Assembly: GCA_035275265.1 (NCBI GenBank) | Contig: DATENC010000006.1 | Location: forward strand, 62,001-126,000 | DNA length: 64,000 nt | Reading direction: 5' to 3' | DNA from: JACQAP01 sp035275265 | Lineage (GTDB): Bacteria; Pseudomonadota; Gammaproteobacteria; Burkholderiales; JACQAP01 | The notes under the pieces: generated by a model | What the model saw: only the letters and a program-made list of their open reading frames with translations | Database searches by the model: none | Told to the model about the DNA's origin: nothing | Program-made: the position numbers and the translations under genes | Part shown: piece after piece, positions 25,966 through 35,600 of the stretch | Position numbering within the stretch: the stretch's first letter is position 1 | Layout: every line of letters starts with the position of its first letter

Positions 25966-27050
25966 TGCACGTCGATGGCGTCGCGTATCGCAGTATCTGG
26001 CGCGACGGCAATGTCGTCCGCATCGTCGATCAGACCCTGCTGCCGCATACCTTCAGGGTCGTCAAGCTTGTCAACGCGGACGAAGTGGCCGACGCGATCC
26101 GCAACATGCGGGTGCGCGGCGCGCCGCTGATCGGCGCCGCCGCGGCATTCGGCATGGCCATGGCAATGGCGGCCGATGCGTCCGGCGCCAATTTGACCCG
26201 CACAGCCGAACACCTCGCCAAGACCAGGCCGACCGCAATCAACCTGCGTTGGGCAATCAGCCGGATGGCCCATGTGCTGCGGCCGCTCACGGTGCAGGAT
26301 CGCCCGGAAGCAGGGTGGAAGGAAGCGCAGGCGATCGCTGACGAGGATGTAGCGATGAATCATGCAATCGGGCAGCACGGCATGGAGTTGATTCGCAAGG
26401 CTGCGGAGGCTCGTTCCGGACCGGTGAACGTGCTCACTCATTGCAATGCCGGATGGCTGGCCACCGTGGATATGGGTACCGCGCTGGCGCCCATCTATCT
26501 GGCCCATGACCAAGGCATACCTGTCCACGTTTGGGTGGACGAGACCCGCCCGCGCAACCAGGGATTGCTTACCGCCTGGGAGCTCGCGCATCACGGCGTG
26601 CCGCACACAGTCATCGCCGACAATGCCGGCGGGCACCTGATGCAGCGCGGCCAAGTGGAAATCGCGATCGTCGGGGCAGATCGCGTCACCGCACGCGGCG
26701 ACGTGTGCAACAAGATCGGCACCTATCTGAAGGCGCTGGCCGCGAAGGATTGCGGCATCCCGTTTTGTGTGGCGTTTCCAGGCTCGACCATAGACTGGGA
26801 TATCGAGGACGGATTCGTGGGCATCCCGATAGAAGAGCGCGGAGCCGATGAACTGCGATCGGTCTCCGGCCGTGCTGGTAACGGCGAACCGGCGCGCTTG
26901 TGGCTGGTGCCGGAGAAAAGCCCGGTCGCCAATCCGGCGTTCGACGTCACACCCGCCGCGCTGGTGTCCTGGCTCATCACCGAGCGAGGGCTTGCGCCGG
27001 CGTCGCGTGTGGGTCTGTCGGCGCTCTATCCGGAACGTTCGCGGCGATGA
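25965..27050 (+). CDS. mtnA: S-methyl-5-thioribose-1-phosphate isomerase
   Basis: Converts methylthioribose-1-phosphate to methylthioribulose-1-phosphate in methylthioadenosine salvage. The 361-residue protein has the catalytic Cys160 in LTHCNAGWLATVDMG and Asp239 in VGADRVTARGD, matching the known Cys160/Asp240 pair of the Bacillus enzyme. MRVRGAPLIGAAAAFG is the family's N-terminal signature. The ATG at 25965 shares a base with the preceding stop; a TTG one codon earlier is rejected. The next gene overlaps by 4 bp. Confidence 0.94.
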   Translation: MHVDGVAYRSIWRDGNVVRIVDQTLLPHTFRVVKLVNADEVADAIRNMRVRGAPLIGAAAAFGMAMAMAADASGANLTRTAEHLAKTRPTAINLRWAISRMAHVLRPLTVQDRPEAGWKEAQAIADEDVAMNHAIGQHGMELIRKAAEARSGPVNVLTHCNAGWLATVDMGTALAPIYLAHDQGIPVHVWVDETRPRNQGLLTAWELAHHGVPHTVIADNAGGHLMQRGQVEIAIVGADRVTARGDVCNKIGTYLKALAAKDCGIPFCVAFPGSTIDWDIEDGFVGIPIEERGADELRSVSGRAGNGEPARLWLVPEKSPVANPAFDVTPAALVSWLITERGLAPASRVGLSALYPERSRR

Positions 27051-27706
27051 ACGAATTGTCACTGAGAAAGGAAATCATCGCGACGGCGCTGGCGATGAAT
27101 TCTCTCGGCATCAACCGCGGCAAGTCCGGCAACGTCAGCGCGCGCTGGAAGGACGGATTCCTGATCACGCCATCGGGCCTCCCGTACGAAGAAACCAGAC
27201 CCGCCGACATCGTCTTCGTTGACAGAAAGGGTCAACCAACCGGCAAACGGCCTCCGTCTTCGGAGTGGCGCTTCCATCAAGACATTCACCGTACCCGCAA
27301 AGATGTGCAAGCGGTGGTTCACGCGCACTCGAGTTTCGCCACCGCGCTCGCCTGTCTCGGGATGGACGTGCCAGCTTTTCACTACATGATCGCGGTTGCC
27401 GGCGGCAACAGCATTCGTTGCGCGCCGTACGCCACCTTTGGCACCCAGGAATTGTCCGACCACGCGTTGAAGGCGATGGCAGATCGCAAAGCCTGCCTGT
27501 TGGCGAATCACGGAATGATCACCACCGGTAACAGCCTCAAGCAGGCACTGGCTCTGGCTGTAGAAGTCGAAGCATTGTGCGAGCAATATTGGCGCGCGGT
27601 GCAGATCGGACAGCCCGCCGTTCTTTCGGATGCCGAAATGGAAACTGTGCTGGAGAAATTCAAGACCTACGGCATAGCTGCAGAAGGCCGCCGCGCACCT
27701 CGGTGA
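27047..27706 (+). CDS. Class II aldolase/adducin family protein (Ald2- or MtnB-like)
   Basis: A 219-residue zinc aldolase of the fuculose-phosphate aldolase fold: NRGKSGNVSAR phosphate-binding loop, SSEWRFHQDIH with the catalytic acid, VVHAHSSFATALA and ANHGMITTG with zinc-binding His. It overlaps mtnA as ATGA, so it should act on methylthioribulose-1-phosphate: either MtnB dehydratase, or Ald2 that cleaves it to DHAP and methylthioacetaldehyde. No mtnC, mtnD or mtnK is nearby, and the fuculose-aldolase look favours Ald2. Confidence 0.85.
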   Translation: MNELSLRKEIIATALAMNSLGINRGKSGNVSARWKDGFLITPSGLPYEETRPADIVFVDRKGQPTGKRPPSSEWRFHQDIHRTRKDVQAVVHAHSSFATALACLGMDVPAFHYMIAVAGGNSIRCAPYATFGTQELSDHALKAMADRKACLLANHGMITTGNSLKQALALAVEVEALCEQYWRAVQIGQPAVLSDAEMETVLEKFKTYGIAAEGRRAPR

Positions 27707-27719
27707 GCGCCGGTTTTTT
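27687..27719 (+). terminator. Predicted intrinsic terminator after the aldolase gene
   Basis: A GC-rich imperfect hairpin around 27687-27713 (CAC/GTG and CGC/GCG blocks with G-A and C-C mismatches, loop CTCG) is followed by six T at 27714-27719. The stop codon lies within the hairpin. It would end the MBL-mtnA-aldolase transcript before phaC. Confidence 0.5.
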
Positions 27720-27766
27720 CGGACGCGCGCTTGCGCTGTCATGCAGTTGCGCCTAGCTTAGCAGCC

Positions 27767-29620
27767 ATGGCCGACGAAAAACCAACCACCGCCCCCTCCG
27801 TCGATGCAACGGAATTCGCGCGCACGCTCGCTGAAATTGCGTTGCGCAGCAATCATCTGTTCAAGGAGCACCTCGCCCAACAGTCCGGGGAGGCCGGCGA
27901 GGAACCGGTGGACGAACTCGGCGTCGGCAAAGCCTTTACCGACCTGGCGACGAAGCTGATGACCGACCCCTTCAAACTCGCCGAGGCCGGGATGCGGATG
28001 TGGCAGGACTACTTCATGCTGTGGCAAAACACCATGAAAAAGGCTATGGGCCAGGAATCGGCGCCGGTCGCGGAAGTTGCCAGGTCCGACAATCGCTTCC
28101 GCAACGAACTGTGGCAGAACAACCTGGTCTTCGACTACATCAAGCAGTCGTACCTGATCGCCGCGCAGAACATCCAGAAGACGGTCTCCGAAGTCGAAGG
28201 CCTCGATGTGCAGACCGCGCGCAAAGTGAAGTTCTTCACCCGCCAGTATGTCGACGCGCTGGCCCCGAGCAACTTCGTAATGACCAATCCCGAAGTTCTG
28301 AAGACCACGGTGGAGACCGGTGGGAAAAATTTGCTCGACGGTCTCAATCATCTGCTCCACGATCTGGAACGCGGCCACGGCAAGCTGGCGATCAGCATGA
28401 CCGACTACAAGGCGTTCAAGATGGGCGAGAACGTCGCTACCACGCCCGGAAAAGTCGTCTTCCAGAATGAATTGATGCAGCTGATCCAGTATCAGCCGGC
28501 GACCAAGGAGGTTTCCAAGACGCCGCTTCTGATTGTTCCGCCGTGGATCAACAAGTATTACATCCTCGACCTGCGGCAGAAGAACTCGTTCATCAAGTGG
28601 ACGGTGGACCAAGGCATTACGGTGTTCGTCGTTTCCTGGGTCAATCCCGGCAAGGAACTCGCGAACAAAGGCTTCGAGGACTACATGCTGGAAGGCCCGT
28701 TGGCGGCACTGGACGCCGTGGAGAAGGCAACCGGCGAGCGTGAAGTCAACATGATTGGTTATTGTCTGGGCGGTACGCTTACCGCAGCAGCGCTAGCGTG
28801 GATGGTGGCGAAGGAACAGTCGCGGGTAAAAAGCGTGACCTTCTTCACCGCGCTCCTGGATTTCTCGGAACCCGGCGAACTCGGCGTGTTCGTGGACGAA
28901 GGCGTGCTCGCCAACCTGGAAAAAAAGATGGAGAGCCGCGGTTACCTCGAAGGCGTGGAGATGGCGGGCACCTTCAACATGCTGCGAGCCAACGACCTGA
29001 TCTGGTCGTTCGTAGTGAACAACTATCTGCTCGGCAAGGAGCCCTTTCCGTTCGACCTGCTGTACTGGAACTCGGACGCCACCCGCATGCCCGCGAAGAT
29101 GCACGCCTTCTACCTGCGCAACATGTACGTCAAGAACAAATTGCGCGAACCAAACGGAATCACGCTCGCCGGCGTGCCGATCGACCTGTCCAAGGTGGAT
29201 ATTCCCACGTATTTCATCTCCACGGTCGAGGACCACATCGCACCGTGGAGGAGCACTTATCTCGGCGCCCGGTTGCTCAAGGGTCCTGTCCGCTTCGTGC
29301 TTGGGGGCTCGGGCCACATTGCCGGCATCGTCAATCCGCCGGAGGCAAACAAGTACTGGTACTGGACCCACGAAAAGCTGCGCGACAGCGCCGACGAATG
29401 GCTTTCCACCGCGGAGAAGCGTGAAGGTTCGTGGTGGAACGATTGGGGCAACTGGATAGCGGGCTTCGGCGGCGACAGGGTCCCCGCTCGCGTTCCTGGC
29501 GAAGGCAGTCTGAAAATCATCGAGGATGCGCCGGGCACATACGCGAGCTTCAGGCTCGACGCGGAGCCGGAGAAGAAGCCAGAGACACCGGGGAAAGCGA
29601 AGCCTAAGAAGAAAAACTGA
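27767..29620 (+). CDS. phaC: Class I poly(R)-hydroxyalkanoic acid synthase
   Basis: Polymerises 3-hydroxyacyl-CoA to storage polyester. A 617-residue alpha/beta-hydrolase fold protein with the synthase lipase box IGYCLGGTLTAA, nucleophile Cys333, and the PhaC signatures PPWINKYYILDL, KNSFIKWTVDQG and GGSGHIAGIVNPP. The length is typical of class I enzymes, which work without PhaE. The Lys-rich C-terminus is a local tail. The ATG at 27767 was chosen over a TTG 36 bp upstream. phaA/phaB are not adjacent, though a thiolase lies at 19542-20726. Confidence 0.95.
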   Translation: MADEKPTTAPSVDATEFARTLAEIALRSNHLFKEHLAQQSGEAGEEPVDELGVGKAFTDLATKLMTDPFKLAEAGMRMWQDYFMLWQNTMKKAMGQESAPVAEVARSDNRFRNELWQNNLVFDYIKQSYLIAAQNIQKTVSEVEGLDVQTARKVKFFTRQYVDALAPSNFVMTNPEVLKTTVETGGKNLLDGLNHLLHDLERGHGKLAISMTDYKAFKMGENVATTPGKVVFQNELMQLIQYQPATKEVSKTPLLIVPPWINKYYILDLRQKNSFIKWTVDQGITVFVVSWVNPGKELANKGFEDYMLEGPLAALDAVEKATGEREVNMIGYCLGGTLTAAALAWMVAKEQSRVKSVTFFTALLDFSEPGELGVFVDEGVLANLEKKMESRGYLEGVEMAGTFNMLRANDLIWSFVVNNYLLGKEPFPFDLLYWNSDATRMPAKMHAFYLRNMYVKNKLREPNGITLAGVPIDLSKVDIPTYFISTVEDHIAPWRSTYLGARLLKGPVRFVLGGSGHIAGIVNPPEANKYWYWTHEKLRDSADEWLSTAEKREGSWWNDWGNWIAGFGGDRVPARVPGEGSLKIIEDAPGTYASFRLDAEPEKKPETPGKAKPKKKN

Positions 29621-29686
29621 CCTGGAATCGGGCTCGAGTTTCAGTTCGTTTGCCGATGCGAATCGTGGTTCTGGCGATGTCCCGTA

Positions 29687-30652
29687 TTACAGCCATCGGG
29701 CCTTTCTGAAACGATAGAAAAGATAGCCATCAATCCCCAGCATTACCGCCATGGTCAACGGGTAGCCCAGGATCCAGTTGAGTTCCGGCATATAACGAAA
29801 ATTCATGCCGTAGATGCCTGCGATCATGGTCGGCACCGCAACCAGCGCGGCATATCCGGCCAAACGCTTGGTGACCTCGTTATCCTGGATGGTCAGCAGG
29901 GAGAGGTTCACCGATATCGCGGTGGTAACCATTTCCCGCAGGATGTCTATCGACTGGTTCAACCGTGCCAGGTGGTCGTAAACGTCGCGGAAATACTCCT
30001 GGAGTCCCGCACAAAGCTGCGGCACCCGGCCGCCGTAGAGTTTGGTGGTTGCCTCCTGAAGCGGACCGATGGCGTGTTTGAGCGTCATCAGCTTCTGCTT
30101 CAGAATGTATAACGATTCAATGTTCGCGCGATTGCTCTGCCCGGAGAAAATCCGCTTCTCGATTTCCTCGAGTTCCGCCTCCAGCGCGTCGAACACCGGG
30201 AAGTAGCGGTCAACCACGGCGTCCATCATCGCGTACAGCACGTACGCCGCTCCGTGGCGCAACAGTTCCGGCTCGCGTTCGCTTCGCGCACGCACGTCGG
30301 CAAATCCCCGCTCGGTACGGCTGCGAACCGAAAGCACGTAGTTGGGGCCGACGAATATGTCGACTTCGCCGACTTTCAACTCGTCCCCCACAAGTTCGAC
30401 GGTGTGGAGCACAACGAACAGCGAATCGCCGTACTCCTCGATCTTGGGCCGCTGGTGCCCGTGTCGCGCATCCTCGACTGCAAGTTCGTGCAGTCCGAAC
30501 TCTCGCTGCATCGTTTCGAGTTCTTCCGGGGTCGGCTCGTAAAGCGCGACCCAGACAAAACACTCCGGCCGGCGAACGTACTCGTGGATTTCCCGCGGTT
30601 CGATGTCGGCGAGCTTCCGTCCTTCCTGGTATGCAACGCAGTTGATGAGCAT
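29687..30652 (-). CDS. corA: CorA-type magnesium/cobalt transporter
   Basis: A 321-residue inner-membrane Mg2+ channel. A large cytoplasmic N-terminal domain (starting MLINCVAYQEGRKL) is followed by two C-terminal transmembrane helices flanking the signature YGMNF, ending in FRKARWL. The ATG at 30652 is preceded by AGGAGAT at ideal spacing, so an upstream in-frame start is rejected. It converges on phaC with a 66-bp gap that shows no clear terminator. Confidence 0.94.
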   Translation of the reverse strand: MLINCVAYQEGRKLADIEPREIHEYVRRPECFVWVALYEPTPEELETMQREFGLHELAVEDARHGHQRPKIEEYGDSLFVVLHTVELVGDELKVGEVDIFVGPNYVLSVRSRTERGFADVRARSEREPELLRHGAAYVLYAMMDAVVDRYFPVFDALEAELEEIEKRIFSGQSNRANIESLYILKQKLMTLKHAIGPLQEATTKLYGGRVPQLCAGLQEYFRDVYDHLARLNQSIDILREMVTTAISVNLSLLTIQDNEVTKRLAGYAALVAVPTMIAGIYGMNFRYMPELNWILGYPLTMAVMLGIDGYLFYRFRKARWL

Positions 30653-30784
30653 GGCGATCTCCTGGTGGGCATCGTAGCACTGCACGAAGGGGACATCAGC
30701 GACGCCGAGTCCCATGACGCCCGGAGCATGCCCTCAACGGTGTCATGAAATGTGGCGACTTCGTTTACTCCGGGCATTCAGGTC

Positions 30785-31621
30785 TTAGACGGTGCGCAGC
30801 GAAGCGAGATAGCGCATGCCCTCGATCGCCCGGTTGCCGTACCAGGAAGTCATTTCTGCATCGATCAATGAAACCGTCACCGTCCGAACGGCATGACCAG
30901 GCACCGGCGAGGTAACGTTCATCGTCTCTTTTACCGACTCCACGTCCCGCTGGCGGAACGCGTAAGGCTCGGTAGAGAGCAAAACGCGATCCACGCGTCC
31001 AGAGACCGATTCGAGATGGACCGTTGGATAGCGATCCGGATTTCCCATATCGATCTGGTCCCAGCCCACCGACGCTAGCGCGCGCGATATGTAGGTGTCG
31101 GGCGAAATCGTCATCCACGGGTCTTTCCAGATCAGGTACAAGACTCGCTCGCGGGGCTGCCGGGAAGTTGTTTCGACAGCTGTGCGATATGCAGCTTGGA
31201 ATTCTTGCGCGAGACATTCCGCCACGGCCTCGGCGTCAAAGATTCCACCTAGCAGTCGAAACAAAAGAGGGTTGTCTAGTGGCCCCACAGGGTGGGTCAC
31301 GATCACGTTCGGCACAAACGCTGCCGCCGCTTCGACTCTTTCGCGAGGATTTTCGTCGACGTTTACGATCAGGTGAGTAGGCGCCAGCGCCTGGATTTTT
31401 TTCAGGTCGAAGTCCTTGGTGCCGCCGACCTTTGTCACCTTTTTTACCTCGGGCTTCGGATGGACGCAGAACCCCGTACGCCCGACCACTAGCGGCCCAA
31501 GTCCCAGCGCGAATAACAGTTCGGTAATGCTCGGAACGAGGCAGATGATGCGGGCGTCCCGCCCGGCTTGCACATGGGAACGGCCGACCGCGTCGGTCAA
31601 ACCTGGGCGTCCAGTGTTCAC
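30785..31621 (-). CDS. Cobalamin-binding / BtuF-like helical backbone metal receptor
   Basis: A 278-residue protein with the BtuF-type fold: RIICLVPSITELLFALGLG, VVGRTGFCVHP, VGGTKDFDLKKIQALAPTHLI and a long backbone helix. No secretion signal is visible at the chosen GTG start (31621, GGAG six bases upstream), unlike a true periplasmic BtuF, and no BtuCD genes or cobalamin riboswitch are adjacent. A cytoplasmic cobalamin- or metal-binding role is possible. The MITE-like copy begins 22 bp upstream of the start. Confidence 0.75.
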   Translation of the reverse strand: MNTGRPGLTDAVGRSHVQAGRDARIICLVPSITELLFALGLGPLVVGRTGFCVHPKPEVKKVTKVGGTKDFDLKKIQALAPTHLIVNVDENPRERVEAAAAFVPNVIVTHPVGPLDNPLLFRLLGGIFDAEAVAECLAQEFQAAYRTAVETTSRQPRERVLYLIWKDPWMTISPDTYISRALASVGWDQIDMGNPDRYPTVHLESVSGRVDRVLLSTEPYAFRQRDVESVKETMNVTSPVPGHAVRTVTVSLIDAEMTSWYGNRAIEGMRYLASLRTV

Positions 31622-31643
31622 GCAAACTCTCCGGCTTGCGCCA

Positions 31644-31864
31644 AGTGTCCTGTTCCGCTAGTTCGTGGGTCAACTCGCAAACCTAGGAAGTCATTCCCAC
31701 TTTCAATATGGCAGCAACCCATCAGCGCCCGGAAAACCTGCGAAATTGGTGTCAGGCAAGGCGCGAGTCCTCGCCAGTGGCGGGCACCACAGCGAGGACT
31801 CGTAACACAGCATGGCACCGATTCTCGTCGGGTTTTCGGCCGCGAACTAGCGGAACAGGACACT
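31644..31864. mobile_element. MITE-like element, copy 2 (221 bp)
   Basis: Perfect 22-bp terminal inverted repeats at 31644-31665 and 31843-31864, beginning AGTGTCCTGTTCCGCT. Same length and orientation as the copy at 7632-7852. The internal hairpin pairs 31764-31773 with 31793-31802. Relative to copy 1, the ninth stem pair is C-G instead of T-A, a compensatory change. It fills the gap between the lrp-like stop (2 bp away) and the BtuF-like start. Confidence 0.8.
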
Positions 31865-31866
31865 GG

Positions 31867-32409
31867 CTACGGTTGGCGCTTGGACGCCGGTTTCCCTGTC
31901 GTGCGGACATTGTGCGTCTTGCGTGCCGCCGATCCAAACCCAGGCGGGGGGGAAGATAACGGTATCAGGCTCTCCTTCAATGTTCGCAACACGAAGCTCG
32001 ACTTGCTGTGCCGGATCCCCGGAATCCGGTACAGGCGCTCGCGCAAAAGTCGCTCGTAATCGCGCGTGTCCTTGACCGCGATGCGGATGTAATAGTCGTA
32101 ATCGCCCGAGACGAGGTAAGCCTCGAGCACTTCCGGGATCTGTTCCAGCGTCTTGCCGAATTCGTAAAGCGTCTCGTCGGTGTGGCTTTCGAGAGTGACC
32201 TGCACGATCACCGTCTCCGAAAAACCGATTGCGGCGGGATCGATGCGGACGGTGTAGCCCTGGATCACCCCATCGGCCTCCATTTTTCTGATCCGGTTCC
32301 AGCAAGGGGTCGGCGACAGGCCCACGCGCTTGCTGATGTCCTGCAGGCTCGCACGCGCGTCGCCTTGCAGCACTTTCAATATGCCGACATCGAACTTATC
32401 GAGAGCCAT
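31867..32409 (-). CDS. Lrp/AsnC family transcriptional regulator
   Basis: A 180-residue regulator: N-terminal HTH (DARASLQDISKRVGLSPTPCWNRIRKM) and a C-terminal RAM ligand-binding domain (EAYLVSGDYDYYIRIAVKD). It is divergent from the indolepyruvate oxidoreductase gene and so likely responds to an amino acid and controls it. The last 25 or so residues (after KESLIPLS) exceed the usual Lrp length and are Pro/Lys-rich; the gene ends 2 bp from the repeat element, so the tail may stem from that insertion. Confidence 0.92.
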   Translation of the reverse strand: MALDKFDVGILKVLQGDARASLQDISKRVGLSPTPCWNRIRKMEADGVIQGYTVRIDPAAIGFSETVIVQVTLESHTDETLYEFGKTLEQIPEVLEAYLVSGDYDYYIRIAVKDTRDYERLLRERLYRIPGIRHSKSSFVLRTLKESLIPLSSPPPGFGSAARKTHNVRTTGKPASKRQP

Positions 32410-32675
32410 TCTTTAAAATGAGTGTTTATAAGAAAATATAACTGAATATACAGCGTTTTTCAGGTAAAGAAGATGCATTTTCTGCAAGCAGGTAGGTACG
32501 ATGGGTTTGCCCACGGAGCGTCTTGCCAATTGAACAGCCGACCACGGGACGTGCAAGATGTCCTTGCCGGGCGGCATGTGGAACTGCGCAAAGGACGACT
32601 GGTCCGATGCGCTGCAGGGGCGCCGCCGAACCCAAGGCGGAGTGCCTTATGTCCGAATTCCTACAGGAGTCAGGC
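32410..32675. promoter_or_regulatory. Divergent regulatory region, lrp-like / indolepyruvate oxidoreductase
   Basis: A 266-bp gap whose first 60 bp (32410-32470) are strikingly AT-rich for this genome, with TATA-like runs on both strands, as expected for Lrp-type binding and a divergent promoter. I cannot assign individual -35/-10 boxes confidently. AGGAG at 32664-32668 is the RBS for the oxidoreductase start. Confidence 0.4.
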
Positions 32676-35600
32676 ATGCAAGAAGTTACATTGGACGACA
32701 AGTATGCTTCCGATCAGGGGCGCGTTTATCTGACCGGCATCCAGGCGCTGGTGCGCCTGGCCCTGGTCCAGCGCAGGCGGGATTTGGCGGCAGGGCTCAA
32801 TACCGCCGGATTCATCTCAGGCTATCGCGGCTCGCCGTTGGGCGGACTCGACGAAGCGCTGTGGAAGGCTGGCAAGCACCTCGAAGCCCACCACGTGAAA
32901 TTCCAGCCAGGCGTCAACGAAGAACTCGCTGCCACCGCCGTGTGGGGCACGCAGCAGGTGCATCTGATTGGCGAGTCGAATTACGACGGCGTGTTTGCCA
33001 TGTGGTACGGCAAGGGACCGGGCGTTGATCGTTGCGGCGATGTGTTCAAGCACATGAACTTCGCCGGAACCGCGAAGCACGGCGGCGTGCTGCTGGTTGC
33101 GGGCGACGACCATGGGGCTTACTCCTCCACGCTTCCGCACCAGAGTGATCACCTGTTCTCGGCGTCGATGATCCCAGTCCTGTACCCCTGCAATGTGCAC
33201 GAGTACATCGAACTGGGTTTGCACGCCTGGGCCATGTCGCGGTTCTCCGGATGCGCGGTTGGATTCAAGGCACTGGCCGATACGGTAGAGTCGTCCGCTT
33301 CGATCGAGGCGGACCCGTTTCGGATCCAGACCAGGCTGCCGGAAGATTTCGTGATGCCGGAAGGCGGACTGAACGGCCGGCTTTCCGGTGATCTGCTCGG
33401 CCTGCAGGCGCGCCGGCAGGAAGCGCTGATGCAGGATTACAAGATCTACGCAGCCATGGCCTACGCGCGGCTGAATCGTCTCAACCGCACAACCATCGAT
33501 TCGCCCAAGGCGCGGCTCGGCATCATCGCTTCCGGCAAGTCGTACATGGATGTTTTGGAAGCGCTGGAGGAATTGGGCATAACCGAGCGCAACGCCGCTG
33601 AAATCGGCGTCCGGCTGTTCAAGGTTTCGATGCCCTGGCCGCTGGAACCGGACGGAGTGCGCGAATTCTCGAAAGGGCTGGAAGAAATCCTGGTCGTCGA
33701 AGAAAAGCGCCAGGTGGTCGAATACCAGCTCAAGGAACAGCTTTACAACTGGCATCCAGACGTGCGCCCACGGGTAATCGGCAAGTTCGACGATCAGGGC
33801 GAGTGGGTGCATCCGCGTGGCGAATGGCTGCTCCCCGCGAAGGCTGATTTTTCCATCGCCCAGATCGCCCGCGTCATCGCTGGGCGCATTGGGCGCTTTC
33901 ACCAGAGCGATCTGATCAAGGCACGGCTTGCGTTCCTGGAGGCAAAAGAGGCGGTGCTGAAGAAGGCAGTGAACACTCCGGTGCGTCCGCCTTACTACTG
34001 TTCGGGATGCCCGCACAATACCTCGACCAAGGTGCCGGATGGCAGTCTGGCGCTGGCCGGTATCGGCTGCCACGTGATGGCGACCGTAATTTATCCGGAG
34101 CAGAACAAAAGCCCGACGCACATGGGTGGCGAGGGTGTGCCGTGGATCGGGGCGGCGCCGTTCTCGAAGCGGACACACATCTTCGCCAATCTCGGCGATG
34201 GCACCTACTTCCATTCCGGCTCCCTTGCAATCCGGGCCGCGCTCGCTGCAAACATCAATATCACGTACAAGATCCTGTACAACGATGCCGTGGCGATGAC
34301 CGGCGGCCAGCCGGTCGACGGACAAATTTCGGTGCCCATGATCGCGCAGCAGATGGCGGCGGAAGGCGTCGGGCGCATCGCCGTGGTAACCGAAGACCTC
34401 GCGCGCTTCCAGGATCGTTCGCAGTTGCCCGCGCTGGTCACACTGCACGACCGCAAAGACCTGGAAGCGGTGCAAATGGAACTCAGGGAATATCGCGGCG
34501 CTTCGGTGCTGATCTACGATCAGACCTGCGCAGCCGAAAAACGCCGCCGCCGCAAAAAAGGCGAGTATCCGAAGGCCACGCGGCGGGTGTTCATCAACGA
34601 GGCTGTCTGCGAAGGCTGTGGCGACTGCGGCGTGCAGTCGAACTGCACTTCGATCCTGCCGGTGGAAACCGAGTTCGGGCGCAAACGCGCGATCGACCAG
34701 TCATCCTGCAACCAGGACTATTCCTGCCTCAAGGGCTTCTGTCCGAGTTTCGTGACGGTGGAAGGCGGTACGCCGAAGAAGGCGCGTGTCGCAAAGCGCG
34801 AGACTGTCGAGTCGCTCGGTCCGCTGCCGGAATCGGCCATCGCAGCACTTGGCGAAACGCCTTATAACATCCTGATCACCGGAATCGGTGGAACCGGCGT
34901 CATTACCATCGGCGCGCTTCTGGGAATGGCCGCGCACCTGGAGGGCAAGGGTACCTCGGCGCTTGACATGACCGGCATGTCGCAGAAGAACGGCGCTGTT
35001 ACTTCGCACGTTCGGATCGCCCGCACACCGGCCGGCATTCGCGCGCAACGCGTCGCCACCGGTGAGGCCGACCTGATTCTCGGATGCGACATGCTGACAG
35101 CGGGGGCGCACGACGCCATTTCCAAGACTCGCCCTGGGCGCACCGTGGCGGTGATCAACATGCACCAGCAGCCACCCGGCCAATTTGCCCAGAATCCCGA
35201 CTGGCAGTTCCCCATCGAGGAAATCCGTGCGCTGATAAACGAATCGGTGGGCGGCCGCGCGTATTTCATCAACGCCACCCGGATTGCTACCGCCCTGATG
35301 GGCGACTCGATCGCCACCAACCTGTTCATGCTCGGCTTTGCCTTCCAGAAAGCGTTGATTCCGCTGCAACAGACCTCGATCCTGCGCGCGATCGAGCTTA
35401 ACGCGGTATCGGTCGATGCCAACAAGCAGGCGTTCGAGTGGGGACGCCGCGCGGCGGTCGATTTGTCTCGAGTCGAAGCGATTGCCACGCCCGCCCAGCC
35501 GGTGGTGGTGCAGATGCCGCAGAACCTGGAGACGCTGTTGCGCCGGCGCGTCGCGTTCCTGACGGAGTACCAGAATGCGGCTTATGCGAAACATTACGAA

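Noticed and set aside
31622..31866. Cobalamin riboswitch upstream of the BtuF-like gene (and of icmF)
   Set aside because: The leader is occupied by the repeat element; no B12-box-like sequence or multi-stem fold is recognisable there or in the 166 bp before icmF.
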